DNA of 13,488 nt from Alphaproteobacteria bacterium. GTDB lineage: Bacteria; Pseudomonadota; Alphaproteobacteria; Rhodospirillales; Magnetospirillaceae. Below, one piece after another: positions 7,407-13,488 of this stretch (position 1 is the first letter of the stretch; every line of letters begins with the position of its first letter). The DNA lies in contig JADFZP010000049.1 of the NCBI GenBank assembly GCA_015232485.1, positions 1-13,488 of the forward strand, given 5' to 3'. A program made the position numbers and the translations under genes. Under the pieces are notes generated by a model, which was not told the origin of the DNA, did not search any database, and saw only the letters and a list, made by a program, of their open reading frames with translations.

Positions 7407-8359
7407 CCAACGATCAAGATGGCCTCGCGCTCTCGGTGGTGATTCCGGTCTATGGCAGCGAAGCGATCCTGCCCGAGCTGACCAGCCGGCTTGCCCGCGT
7501 TCTGGCCGAAACGCCCGCCTTCGCCGGCCGGGCCGAGGTCGTCATGGTGTGCGACGCCTCGCCCGACGACAGTTGGCGGGTGCTGTCCGGCCTGACCCGC
7601 GAGCACGGCTTCCTGACCGCCATCCGCCTGCGCAAGAATGTCGGCCAGCATAACGCGATCATGGCGGGGGTTCGCCGGGCGCGGGGCGCCGTGGTGGTCA
7701 CCATGGACGACGACTTGCAGCATTCGCCCTCGGACATACCGGCCTTGTACGCCAAGATCGTCGAAGGCGCCGATGTCTGTTACGTCACGTTCGCCAAGCA
7801 TCATCATGCCGCCTGGAAGCTTTGGGGAAGCCGCCTCAACGACGTGATGGCGCGTTATCTGCTGGGCAAGCCGAAGAACCTTTATCTTTCGTCCTTCAAG
7901 GCGTTCCGTCGCGAGATCGCCGAAGAGATCGGCAATTACCCAGGCCCGTTCGTCTATATCGACGGCCTGATCCTGGCTTCGACCGGAAACATCGCCAGCG
8001 TCGGGTTGGATCACAATCCGCGCCTGACCGGCAAAAGCGGCTACAGCTTCAAGAAATCGGTGCTGCTGTGGACCGAGATGGCCACCGGCTTCTCGGTCAC
8101 GCCGCTGCGGCTGGCCTCGACCGTCGGGCTGTTGACCTCGGGCCTGGGCTTTGTCCTCGCCATCTTGTTCGTCATCCAAAAACTCACCCTGGATCGGATG
8201 CCCGATGGCTGGTCGTCCCTGATCGTCACCGTGCTGATCATGGGGGGCGTGCAATTGCTGGCGTTGGGCGCGATCGGCGAATATCTCGGCCGGGTGTTGC
8301 TGACATCGAACCGCAAGCCGCAATACAACGTCGCCGAAACACTGGGTGGCGCGTCGTGA
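7403..8359 (+). CDS. GtrB/ArnC-like polyprenyl-phosphate glycosyltransferase (GT2)
   Basis: 318 residues if translation begins at CTG 7403, which overlaps the epimerase stop as CTGA. The GT2 domain starts at SVVIPVYGSE (11-20) and carries VMVCDASPDDS (47-57), RKNVGQHNAIMAG (77-89) and the metal-binding MDDDLQH (101-107). Two hydrophobic segments, about 235-258 and 272-297, close the protein, as in bacterial polyprenyl-phosphate sugar synthases. Known role of the family: transfer of a sugar from an NDP-sugar to undecaprenyl phosphate on the inner face of the cytoplasmic membrane. The gtrA-like gene follows with a GTGA overlap, which supports a lipid-linked side-chain donor pathway. Alternative starts GTG 7364 or 7358 would add 13 or 15 residues. 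The sugar is unknown. Confidence 0.9.
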   Translation: MTNDQDGLALSVVIPVYGSEAILPELTSRLARVLAETPAFAGRAEVVMVCDASPDDSWRVLSGLTREHGFLTAIRLRKNVGQHNAIMAGVRRARGAVVVTMDDDLQHSPSDIPALYAKIVEGADVCYVTFAKHHHAAWKLWGSRLNDVMARYLLGKPKNLYLSSFKAFRREIAEEIGNYPGPFVYIDGLILASTGNIASVGLDHNPRLTGKSGYSFKKSVLLWTEMATGFSVTPLRLASTVGLLTSGLGFVLAILFVIQKLTLDRMPDGWSSLIVTVLIMGGVQLLALGAIGEYLGRVLLTSNRKPQYNVAETLGGAS

Positions 8360-8742
8360 ACGCCTTGCGGTCGCAGTTCTTCCGTTACGCCTTGTGCGGC
8401 GGCGCCGGGGTGGCCTCCGATTACGGCTTTTATCTGCTGACGCTGTGGCTGGACGGCCATTACCAACTTGCCAATGTCGGCGGCTACGCCTTGGGCACCC
8501 TGGTCAGCTTCTTCTTGAATCGGGTCGTCACCTTCGGGGTGCGCGACCGCGTCGGCCGGCGTCTGGCGCTGTTCTTCGCGGTCGCCGGGACCGGCTTCGC
8601 GGTTTCGGCGGGGCTTTTGTGGCTGCTGGTCGACGCGGCCGGCGTCGGGCCGGCATTGGCCAAGGGCGCCACCCTGCCGGTGGTGGTCGCGCTGCAATTC
8701 ACCTTGAACCGGCGGATCACCTTCCTTCCAGCGGAGCGATGA
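8356..8742 (+). CDS. GtrA-family membrane protein (probable polyprenyl-phosphate-sugar flippase)
   Basis: 128 residues from GTG 8356, overlapping the previous stop as GTGA. Typical GtrA length and layout: an amphipathic start RSQFFRYALCGG, about four transmembrane helices (roughly 10-31, 39-57, 69-92, 100-118), and the family's repeated motif seen as FFLNRVVTF (52-60) and FTLNRRITF (115-123). GtrA proteins are thought to move undecaprenyl-phosphate-linked sugars across the inner membrane. Sitting directly behind a GtrB/ArnC-like enzyme, it probably flips that enzyme's product for periplasmic decoration of the polysaccharide. It ends in an ATGA overlap with the oxidoreductase gene. No periplasmic multi-spanning acceptor transferase is visible in the window. 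Confidence 0.9.
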   Translation: MNALRSQFFRYALCGGAGVASDYGFYLLTLWLDGHYQLANVGGYALGTLVSFFLNRVVTFGVRDRVGRRLALFFAVAGTGFAVSAGLLWLLVDAAGVGPALAKGATLPVVVALQFTLNRRITFLPAER

Positions 8743-10070
8743 CGACCATGAACCAAGCCTATGACGTCGTCATCGTGGGCGCCGGCTTCACCGGACTGGC
8801 CGCCGGCATGGCGCTGGCGCGGGCCGGAAAGTCGGTGGCGATCCTGGAGGCGGACGCGCGGCCCGGCGGGCTGGCCTCGTCGTTCCAGTTCGCCGACGGG
8901 GTGACGATCGAGAAGTTCTACCATCACTGGTTCAACAGCGACGGCTACCTGCCCAAGATCATCGGCCAATTGGGGCTTGAGGCCCAAGTGTTGACCGGGC
9001 CGTCCAAGACGGGCATGTACTACAACAGCCGGCTTTGGAACTTGTCGAATCCACTTGATCTGCTGCGCTTCACGCCGCTCTCGCTGATCGACCGCATTCG
9101 CTTGGGCCTGCTGGTCTTCCAGGTGCGCCGGGTGCGCGATTGGAAGGCCATCGAGCATCTGTCGATCGAGGAATGGCTGAAGCCGCTGTGCGGCCCCAAG
9201 GTCTTCCAGGTGATTTGGCGGCCGCTGCTGGAGCACAAATTCTCGGTGTTCGCCGACATGATCGGCGCCGTATGGATGTGGAAGAAGCTGGTGCTTCGCG
9301 GCGGCACCCGCGATTCCAAGGGCGGCGAGCAACTCGCCTATTTTCGCGGCGGCTTCGGTCGCTTGGCCCAGGCGATGGCCGACGACATCACGCGCAACGG
9401 CGGCGTCATCCGGTATGGCGCCAAGGTGACGCGCGCCGAAGTCGAAGACGGGATGGTGACCGCGTTGGCGTGCGGTGAGGAGTCGATCGCGGCCCGCCAA
9501 TTCCTGTTCACGCCGGCCTTTCCGATCATCGCCGACTGGTTCGCCCCGTCCGATTGGGTGCGCTCGCTACGGCGGGTCAATTATCTTGGCAACGCCTGCC
9601 TGGTTCTCGAACTGGATCGCGGCCTTTCGGATACCTACTGGCTGAACGTCAACGACCCCGGCTTTCCCTTCGTCGGAATCATCGAGCATACGAACTTCGA
9701 CGATCCCGACAACTATCAAGGAAACCACATCGTTTTTCTGTCACGCTACATGGCGCGCCAGGACCCGGTGTGGTCTTACGACGACGAGCGCTACCTTCTG
9801 TTCGCCCTCGAGCACATCAAACGAATGTTCCCCGCCTTCGAGCGGTCATGGATCAAGGATTACCGCTTGTGGCGGGCGGAGTACGCGCAGCCGGTCGTCG
9901 AACGCGCCTATTCCGCTTATGTCCCGGCCCATGAGACGCCTTACCCCAACGCCTTCATCGCCACGATGGCCCAAATCTATCCCGAGGACCGCGGGACCAA
10001 CTACGCCATCAGAGACGGCCTAAGGGCCGCGGCGGACATGCTCCGACCAGACCGGATGCTATCCGCATGA
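8739..10070 (+). CDS. FAD-dependent oxidoreductase, amine-oxidase/HemY-like
   Basis: 443 residues from ATG 8739 (ATGA overlap with the gtrA-like stop); ATG 8748 is an alternative start at a better distance from the GGAG at 8733-8736. The N-terminal FAD-binding fold is clear: VVIVGAGFTGLAAGMALA with GxGxxG at 14-19, Glu37 for the adenosine ribose, and RPGGLASS (41-48). FRGGFGRLAQAM (202-213) and the C-terminal YPEDRGTNYAIRDG (414-427), which contacts flavin in this superfamily, are also present. No transmembrane helix is obvious. Homologues of this general type often sit in glycan clusters near GtrA and GT2 genes, but the reaction is not known to me. Inference: it may oxidise or isomerise a sugar, perhaps on the lipid carrier. 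It is not a recognisable UDP-galactopyranose mutase. Last gene of the operon. Confidence 0.88.
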   Translation: MTTMNQAYDVVIVGAGFTGLAAGMALARAGKSVAILEADARPGGLASSFQFADGVTIEKFYHHWFNSDGYLPKIIGQLGLEAQVLTGPSKTGMYYNSRLWNLSNPLDLLRFTPLSLIDRIRLGLLVFQVRRVRDWKAIEHLSIEEWLKPLCGPKVFQVIWRPLLEHKFSVFADMIGAVWMWKKLVLRGGTRDSKGGEQLAYFRGGFGRLAQAMADDITRNGGVIRYGAKVTRAEVEDGMVTALACGEESIAARQFLFTPAFPIIADWFAPSDWVRSLRRVNYLGNACLVLELDRGLSDTYWLNVNDPGFPFVGIIEHTNFDDPDNYQGNHIVFLSRYMARQDPVWSYDDERYLLFALEHIKRMFPAFERSWIKDYRLWRAEYAQPVVERAYSAYVPAHETPYPNAFIATMAQIYPEDRGTNYAIRDGLRAAADMLRPDRMLSA

Positions 10071-10214
10071 CGCGCCACCGCGCAGGGCCATTCAGGCACG
10101 GCTCGCCGAGGGGCGGCGCTTGCGGCGGTTCGCCGCTGGTCGACTTTGGGCATGGGCGGGACAAGCCGATGTGCTAGGCTAAATCCGTATGGCTATCTGT
10201 CATTTGGGGGAATG
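10071..10214 (+). promoter_or_regulatory. Intergenic region: GC hairpin and probable promoter/RBS for the coiled-coil/VWA operon
   Basis: The hairpin GCGGCG-gtt-CGCCGC (10122-10136) could end the polysaccharide transcript, but no T-run follows, so a simple Rho-independent terminator is doubtful. TAGGCT (10175-10180) resembles a weak -10 box without a convincing -35. A purine-rich ribosome binding site GGGGGA (10206-10211) lies just before the ATGs at 10212 and 10215. I see no small gene here. Because base composition and gene function change at this point, a separate promoter is expected. Confidence 0.35.
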
Positions 10215-11066
10215 ATGCCTATACTTCTGATCGTACTGTCAGCCTGTGGTTTTTTTGCCGTCATGGTTGGCGTGTTCAAACTGACGGATCGCGCCAAGAC
10301 GAAGCCAGTCGCCAAGGATGCCCGGACCGTAAACTTCCAGGGCATCGATGATGCCGGAAAGCTGACCCGACGGAAGGCCGAGCTTGAAGCCCGGATAAAG
10401 GCTCTGACCGCCAAGGAGGCATCCCTGATCGCGTCCGTGGAGGAATACGAGCGCGGCATCGATACCCGCAAGGCTGCGAAGCTGGCTGCCGAGCAAGACG
10501 AAATCAATGCCGCCATCGCGGCCAGGAGCGCGGCTGAGGCGCGAGTTCACCAGCTTCGCGAGAATGAGCGAAAGCTGGCCGACGCCGTCTCCGACCTTCA
10601 GGACGAGGTCGACCGCGGAAAAGCGCAAGTGGATGATCTGTCCACCGACGTTGCCGATCTCACCCGGACCAAGGAGGCTCTCGACGAGGGCATCACCACT
10701 CTCTTGTCTCGGCAGCGTGGGATTGAGGCGGAGATGGCCGAGCTGGATCGGGACATCGACGAGCGCCGCCGAGAAAAATTATCCGAGATGGAAGCGGCGG
10801 TAGCCGCGCAGAAGGAATTGGCGCTGTCCAAGATCATGGCGTGGACGGAGTCCGAGAAGTCGCGGCTTCAGGAACGGTTTGAGAGCAGTTACCAATCCGA
10901 GCTCACCGACCTGCGGCGTCAGTTGATCGAGAAAGTTACTGCCGAATTCGACAGCATCCATGAATACTTTTCGGCCTTTGCATCGGAGCGCAAGCTCATG
11001 GCCGAGACTGAAATCAAAGAGTTCCTGGCGGAGAAACGTTCGACCATCCTGTCCAACCTCGAATAG
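10215..11066 (+). CDS. Membrane-anchored coiled-coil protein of unknown function
   Basis: 283 residues from ATG 10215 (ATG 10212 is equally possible and adds one Met). Residues 3-21 form one hydrophobic helix, followed at once by K22, R26, K28 and K30, which by the positive-inside rule puts the rest in the cytoplasm. About 48-245 is charged, Ala/Glu/Lys/Arg-rich and heptad-like, a long coiled coil (for example LTAKEASLIASVEEYERGI at 64-82 and RQRGIEAEMAELDRDIDERR at 166-185). The tail 246-283 (FDSIHEYFSAFASERK and onward) looks helical. No enzyme motif is visible and I do not recognise a named family. The next gene begins 13 bases after the stop with a strong ribosome binding site, so the two are surely co-transcribed. 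Inference: scaffold or partner for the PilZ end of the VWA protein. Codon use is less GC-rich than in the polysaccharide genes. Confidence 0.8.
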   Translation: MPILLIVLSACGFFAVMVGVFKLTDRAKTKPVAKDARTVNFQGIDDAGKLTRRKAELEARIKALTAKEASLIASVEEYERGIDTRKAAKLAAEQDEINAAIAARSAAEARVHQLRENERKLADAVSDLQDEVDRGKAQVDDLSTDVADLTRTKEALDEGITTLLSRQRGIEAEMAELDRDIDERRREKLSEMEAAVAAQKELALSKIMAWTESEKSRLQERFESSYQSELTDLRRQLIEKVTAEFDSIHEYFSAFASERKLMAETEIKEFLAEKRSTILSNLE

Positions 11067-11068
11067 AC

Positions 11069-11077
11069 GGGAGGTGA
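11069..11077 (+). promoter_or_regulatory. Strong ribosome binding site of the VWA-PilZ gene
   Basis: GGGAGGTGA, with the GGAGG core ending five bases before ATG 11080. It fixes the start of the VWA protein exactly ahead of a good signal peptide and excludes the longer open frame that begins at 10960 inside the preceding gene. Confidence 0.85.
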
Positions 11078-11079
11078 AC

Positions 11080-12642
11080 ATGCTTGCTCGCACCATCCGA
11101 ACTGTCGCCTTGATTGTCTGTGTTCTGGTTGGTTTGGTTGGATCGGGTTCGGCCCAGGAACAACCGGACATCATGATCCTGTTCGATCAATCGGGATCGG
11201 TTGGAAAGCATGATCCAAAGCTTGCCTCCAAGGCTTGGCTTTTGACCTTCCTGGAAACGTTCGATAATCCCTATAAAATCGAAATCGTCGGCTTTGATGA
11301 AGCCCTATACCGCCACCTCGCGGTTGAGCGCGATACCGCCACCGACATCAAGGCACTGAACCAAGCGATCGACGAAATCGAGATGGCTGGCAAGGCGACC
11401 GACTTGGAGATGCCTTTTCGGTATCTTCTGAATTTTGCCAAAACCTCCACCAAACTGGCGATCATCATATCCGATGGAGAGCCGGAAATTTGGGATGCCA
11501 AGTTAGGCTATCTCAGTAAGGAGGTTCAAGCGGACCCCCGCTATGATGATCTAAACCGCCAGTATCGGCAGATGAAGGATGCCGGGGTCTCGAAGCGGAC
11601 GCGGTTTGAGAAACTCGGCGCACTTTACCACGCCCGCAATGTGGAACTGATCGAAAGCCAGTTGCCGGGCATCGCCAATTTGATCGGAGATAGGCTTATC
11701 ATCTGGGATTTGTCGGGAACCTCCTACTATCTCAAAACCTGGGCCAAGGCGGCGGGAGCCCAGTATCTGCCCATGCGGGTTGCCGCTCAGGAAAGCCCTG
11801 TCGAGCAATTGCAGAAGGCCATGACGGCCTTGCAGCGGCAGTCCAGCGCCATCGTCAATGAGGCTCTGCCTGACGACCATGAGCACCGGGCGGCAGTCGC
11901 CTTGACCGCCATTCCCGAGATCGCGGCAAAGGTTCAGGACCATGAGCACCAGGCGGCAGTCGCCTTGACCGCCATTCCCGAGATCGCGGCAAAGGTTCAG
12001 CCCGAGGAGATGCCAGCGCCACCCGTTGAACCGAAAGCACCAGAGCCCGCACCACTACAACCCGTGGCTCCGCCACCTTCAAGAGATGGCCAGCCCTCAT
12101 CCTGGTTGATCGTGCTGGTGCTACTGGGAGGAGCCGCCGGGGCTTATGCTTTCTTCCGTCGGCGAGCGCCGGTCTCGTCGTCGGCCAAGGCTGGACCCGC
12201 CATACCCTTGGACCTTGCATCGCAGTACATCGACGCCAAGGTCAAGAACGCTCTCGATGATGCGGAGAAACTGCGGCGCAAGCTTCTCGTCAATGAGAGC
12301 GGGGCGGTCAATGTCGAGCGACGGTTCTCATTGCGCGTATCCGTTCCGCCCGGAGCCATGGAGGTTCAATGGATCGGTGAGGATGGCGACAAGCGGGAAA
12401 CCCCCGCAATCGACATCTCCATGCATGGCGTCAAATTCGAAACATATGGAGCCGGGATAGCCTCGGTCACCGCAATCATCTGTCCGAAGATGGAGGCGGT
12501 GCTGGCCGTGAAGAAATTCGAGGAAATTCGCCGTGATGGAAGCCGCGCCGTAGCGCTGCTCATCGAGTTCGATAACAATCTCGACGACTGGATGCGGTGG
12601 GTGGAAATCATCACCCGGATTGATGAGGCTGTCACGAAGTGA
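11080..12642 (+). CDS. Exported von Willebrand A (MIDAS) protein with transmembrane helix and cytoplasmic PilZ c-di-GMP domain
   Basis: 520 residues. A signal peptide (R5, R7, hydrophobic 8-20, likely cut after GSGSA at 25) is followed by a VWA domain, about 29-235, with a complete MIDAS: D36-x-S38-x-S40, Thr107 and Asp132-Gly133. Residues 267-308 hold a 21-residue duplication beginning DHEH, then a Pro-rich stretch (312-335). A hydrophobic helix (342-359) ends in RRR (360-362), so the remainder is cytoplasmic. After a charged helical linker (377-405) comes a PilZ domain (411-517) with both c-di-GMP motifs, R415-FSL-R419 and D445-I-S447-MH-G450, and the closing LDDWMRWVEIITRID. Known: MIDAS domains bind protein ligands through a divalent metal, and PilZ binds c-di-GMP. 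Inference: inside-out or outside-in signalling across the membrane. Domain calls are firm; the function is unknown. Confidence 0.9.
   Translation: MLARTIRTVALIVCVLVGLVGSGSAQEQPDIMILFDQSGSVGKHDPKLASKAWLLTFLETFDNPYKIEIVGFDEALYRHLAVERDTATDIKALNQAIDEIEMAGKATDLEMPFRYLLNFAKTSTKLAIIISDGEPEIWDAKLGYLSKEVQADPRYDDLNRQYRQMKDAGVSKRTRFEKLGALYHARNVELIESQLPGIANLIGDRLIIWDLSGTSYYLKTWAKAAGAQYLPMRVAAQESPVEQLQKAMTALQRQSSAIVNEALPDDHEHRAAVALTAIPEIAAKVQDHEHQAAVALTAIPEIAAKVQPEEMPAPPVEPKAPEPAPLQPVAPPPSRDGQPSSWLIVLVLLGGAAGAYAFFRRRAPVSSSAKAGPAIPLDLASQYIDAKVKNALDDAEKLRRKLLVNESGAVNVERRFSLRVSVPPGAMEVQWIGEDGDKRETPAIDISMHGVKFETYGAGIASVTAIICPKMEAVLAVKKFEEIRRDGSRAVALLIEFDNNLDDWMRWVEIITRIDEAVTK
11875..12000 (+). repeat. 63-bp tandem duplication inside the VWA-PilZ gene
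   Basis: Two adjacent 63-bp copies, 11875-11937 and 11938-12000, differ at one base (cgg versus cag, giving Arg or Gln). Each encodes 21 residues starting DHEH and ending AAKVQ. The near-identity at synonymous positions indicates a recent in-frame duplication. It lies in the periplasmic linker between the VWA domain and the Pro-rich stretch, so it alters spacer length only. Confidence 0.95.
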
Positions 12643-12701
12643 TAAAGGGGGTCGGGTTGGTTCGGACAGAGTTCCGCGATTTGAGAAGTCGAAACGCTCG
12701 A

Positions 12702-13142
12702 TCATGACGATGGTTCCGGCCAGAAGGCTTCATCCAGGATCTGCTCAAACGACCACGGGCACGAAGCGGGGAAGGCTGTTTCCGGAAGGGCGGTTTCGCG
12801 TGCCGCCGATAGCTGCGCCCGCGCATAGGCGCCAGCAAGGGTTTCCGGGAGTTTGGACACGAGGCTGGGATTGTCGGCAAGGTGATCCACCACCTCGCGC
12901 CGCTGTTCCTTGACCGTCAGGCGCCAGGACGTACATTGCCCTGTCGGCTGGAACTGCCACTTCAGGAGGTGCATCAGCAGGACGGCGAGGCGGCTGACCA
13001 ATTCGCGCTTCTCGGTCTTGCCCATGCTCTCGATCTCCTCCGCGATGTGTTCGATGTCGGCCGCCGCCAGCCGGCCGGCGCGTAGCAGGGCCGCCTGCTC
13101 GTTGGCCCAGGCGTAGAAGTCGCGTTCGTAGAGCGATGCCAT
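12702..13142 (-). CDS. DUF29 family protein
   Basis: 146 residues from ATG 13142-13140, eight bases after a GGGAGG ribosome binding site. The whole chain fits the DUF29 family (PF01724): YERDFYAWANEQAALLRAG near the N-terminus, HIAEEIESMGKTEKRELVSR (32-51), a helix LLMHLLKWQFQP, then the DNPSL and AYARAQ segments and the C-terminal ET-x-FPASCPW motif. Length is typical. DUF29 proteins are small, soluble and mostly helical, are numerous in cyanobacteria and Magnetospirillum-like bacteria, and have no known function. The gene converges on the VWA-PilZ gene with 59 bases between the stops, where I see no clear terminator hairpin. It has no obvious functional tie to its neighbours. Confidence 0.9.
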   Translation of the reverse strand: MASLYERDFYAWANEQAALLRAGRLAAADIEHIAEEIESMGKTEKRELVSRLAVLLMHLLKWQFQPTGQCTSWRLTVKEQRREVVDHLADNPSLVSKLPETLAGAYARAQLSAARETALPETAFPASCPWSFEQILDEAFWPEPSS

Positions 13143-13150
13143 CTCAGTCG

Positions 13151-13156
13151 CCTCCC
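13151..13156 (-). promoter_or_regulatory. Ribosome binding site of the DUF29 gene
   Basis: GGGAGG on the minus strand, eight bases before the ATG at 13142. It supports this start over any other. Confidence 0.75.
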
Positions 13157-13488
13157 TTGCCGTGTAGTGATCCTCTGAAGATCCGCCGCCACCAGCTCGC
13201 TGGTGCCATCCAACTCCTGCGTTGGCACAGAGGGCACCCCTATCTGCTCATGGGTTGGAGGGTGAGTCCCCTGGCGACGTGAAGAAGCAATCGCACCTCC
13301 TTCGCGCCTACGCTCCGTCGGCCTTCGTTAGCCGGACGATGGAGGGAGCGGGGGGTGATTTGATTCTAGCACATGACCACGAGGAATCCAGGGGATGCCA
13401 CCGATGACCCCAGCTTTGTCCTGTGCTGGGCGGGGACGAGCGATACGGTCGAGGATGGCGTCGGCCACGCATGAACCTGCGCATTGCC
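13157..13488. other. Region without a convincing gene upstream of DUF29
   Basis: About 330 bases lacking any frame with a recognisable protein. It contains the perfect inverted repeat CACCAG-ctcg-CTGGTG (13190-13205), which lies in the DUF29 leader and could be a hairpin or protein site. On the minus strand a frame open from the right edge to the TAA at 13330-13328 includes VADAILDRI (about 13442-13468), recalling the C-terminus of IS21-type IstB transposition proteins. The rest of that frame does not resemble IstB. The region may hold transposon debris. Confidence 0.35.

Noticed and set aside
8739..10070. UDP-galactopyranose mutase (glf)
   Set aside because: It shares the FAD-binding fold, but the rest of the sequence looks like the amine-oxidase/HemY group rather than Glf.
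10122..10136. Rho-independent terminator
   Set aside because: The GC stem-loop is good but there is no T-run after it, so I list it only as a hairpin within the intergenic region.
10215..10247. Lipoprotein signal (LSAC at residues 8-11) in the coiled-coil protein
   Set aside because: The lipobox fits, but there is no positively charged n-region and hydrophobicity continues past the Cys to residue 21 before a run of Lys/Arg; a membrane anchor with cytoplasmic tail fits better.
12643..12701. Bidirectional terminator between the VWA-PilZ and DUF29 genes
   Set aside because: Only a 4-bp stem (CGGA/TCCG) is visible, too weak to support a terminator.

Overview
The window looks like chromosomal DNA from a GC-rich alphaproteobacterium, most likely of the Rhodospirillales/Magnetospirillum type. 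This is an inference from the very high GC coding sequence, GTG starts with overlapping stop/start junctions, FkbM-type methyltransferases beginning with the ISYAQNFEDV motif, and a DUF29 protein. No rRNA, tRNA, CRISPR array or complete mobile element is visible.

Left part, minus strand (1-3881): an operon for an ABC-transporter-dependent surface polysaccharide (O-antigen type). It runs wzm (permease), then wzt (ATPase with the C-terminal carbohydrate-binding domain, here fused to an FkbM methyltransferase), then a second FkbM methyltransferase with a long C-terminal coiled coil made of 14-residue repeats. The last gene leaves the window at base 1. Both visible junctions are ATGA overlaps.

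Middle part, plus strand (4104-10070): a divergently transcribed operon of six tightly packed genes. These are two GT4 glycosyltransferases, an NAD-dependent sugar epimerase/dehydratase, a GtrB/ArnC-like polyprenyl-phosphate glycosyltransferase, a GtrA-like membrane protein and an FAD-dependent oxidoreductase. Four junctions overlap by four bases and one has a single-base gap. The likely division of labour is that the GT4 enzymes build the polymer, the epimerase supplies a sugar nucleotide, the GtrB/GtrA pair makes and flips a lipid-linked sugar for side decoration, and Wzm/Wzt export the polymer. The methyltransferases may cap the polymer or set its chain end. A 222-bp region between the two operons probably holds both promoters.

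Right part (10215-13142): a visibly less GC-rich two-gene unit follows. The first gene encodes a protein with one membrane helix and a long coiled coil. The second encodes an exported von Willebrand A protein with an intact MIDAS, one transmembrane helix and a cytoplasmic PilZ domain with both c-di-GMP-binding motifs. I regard this pair as the best candidate for an undescribed system: a trans-envelope VWA protein whose inner end can read c-di-GMP, beside a coiled-coil partner in the same compartment. A convergent DUF29 gene follows. The last ~330 bases hold no convincing gene, only a very short stretch recalling the C-terminus of IS21-type IstB.
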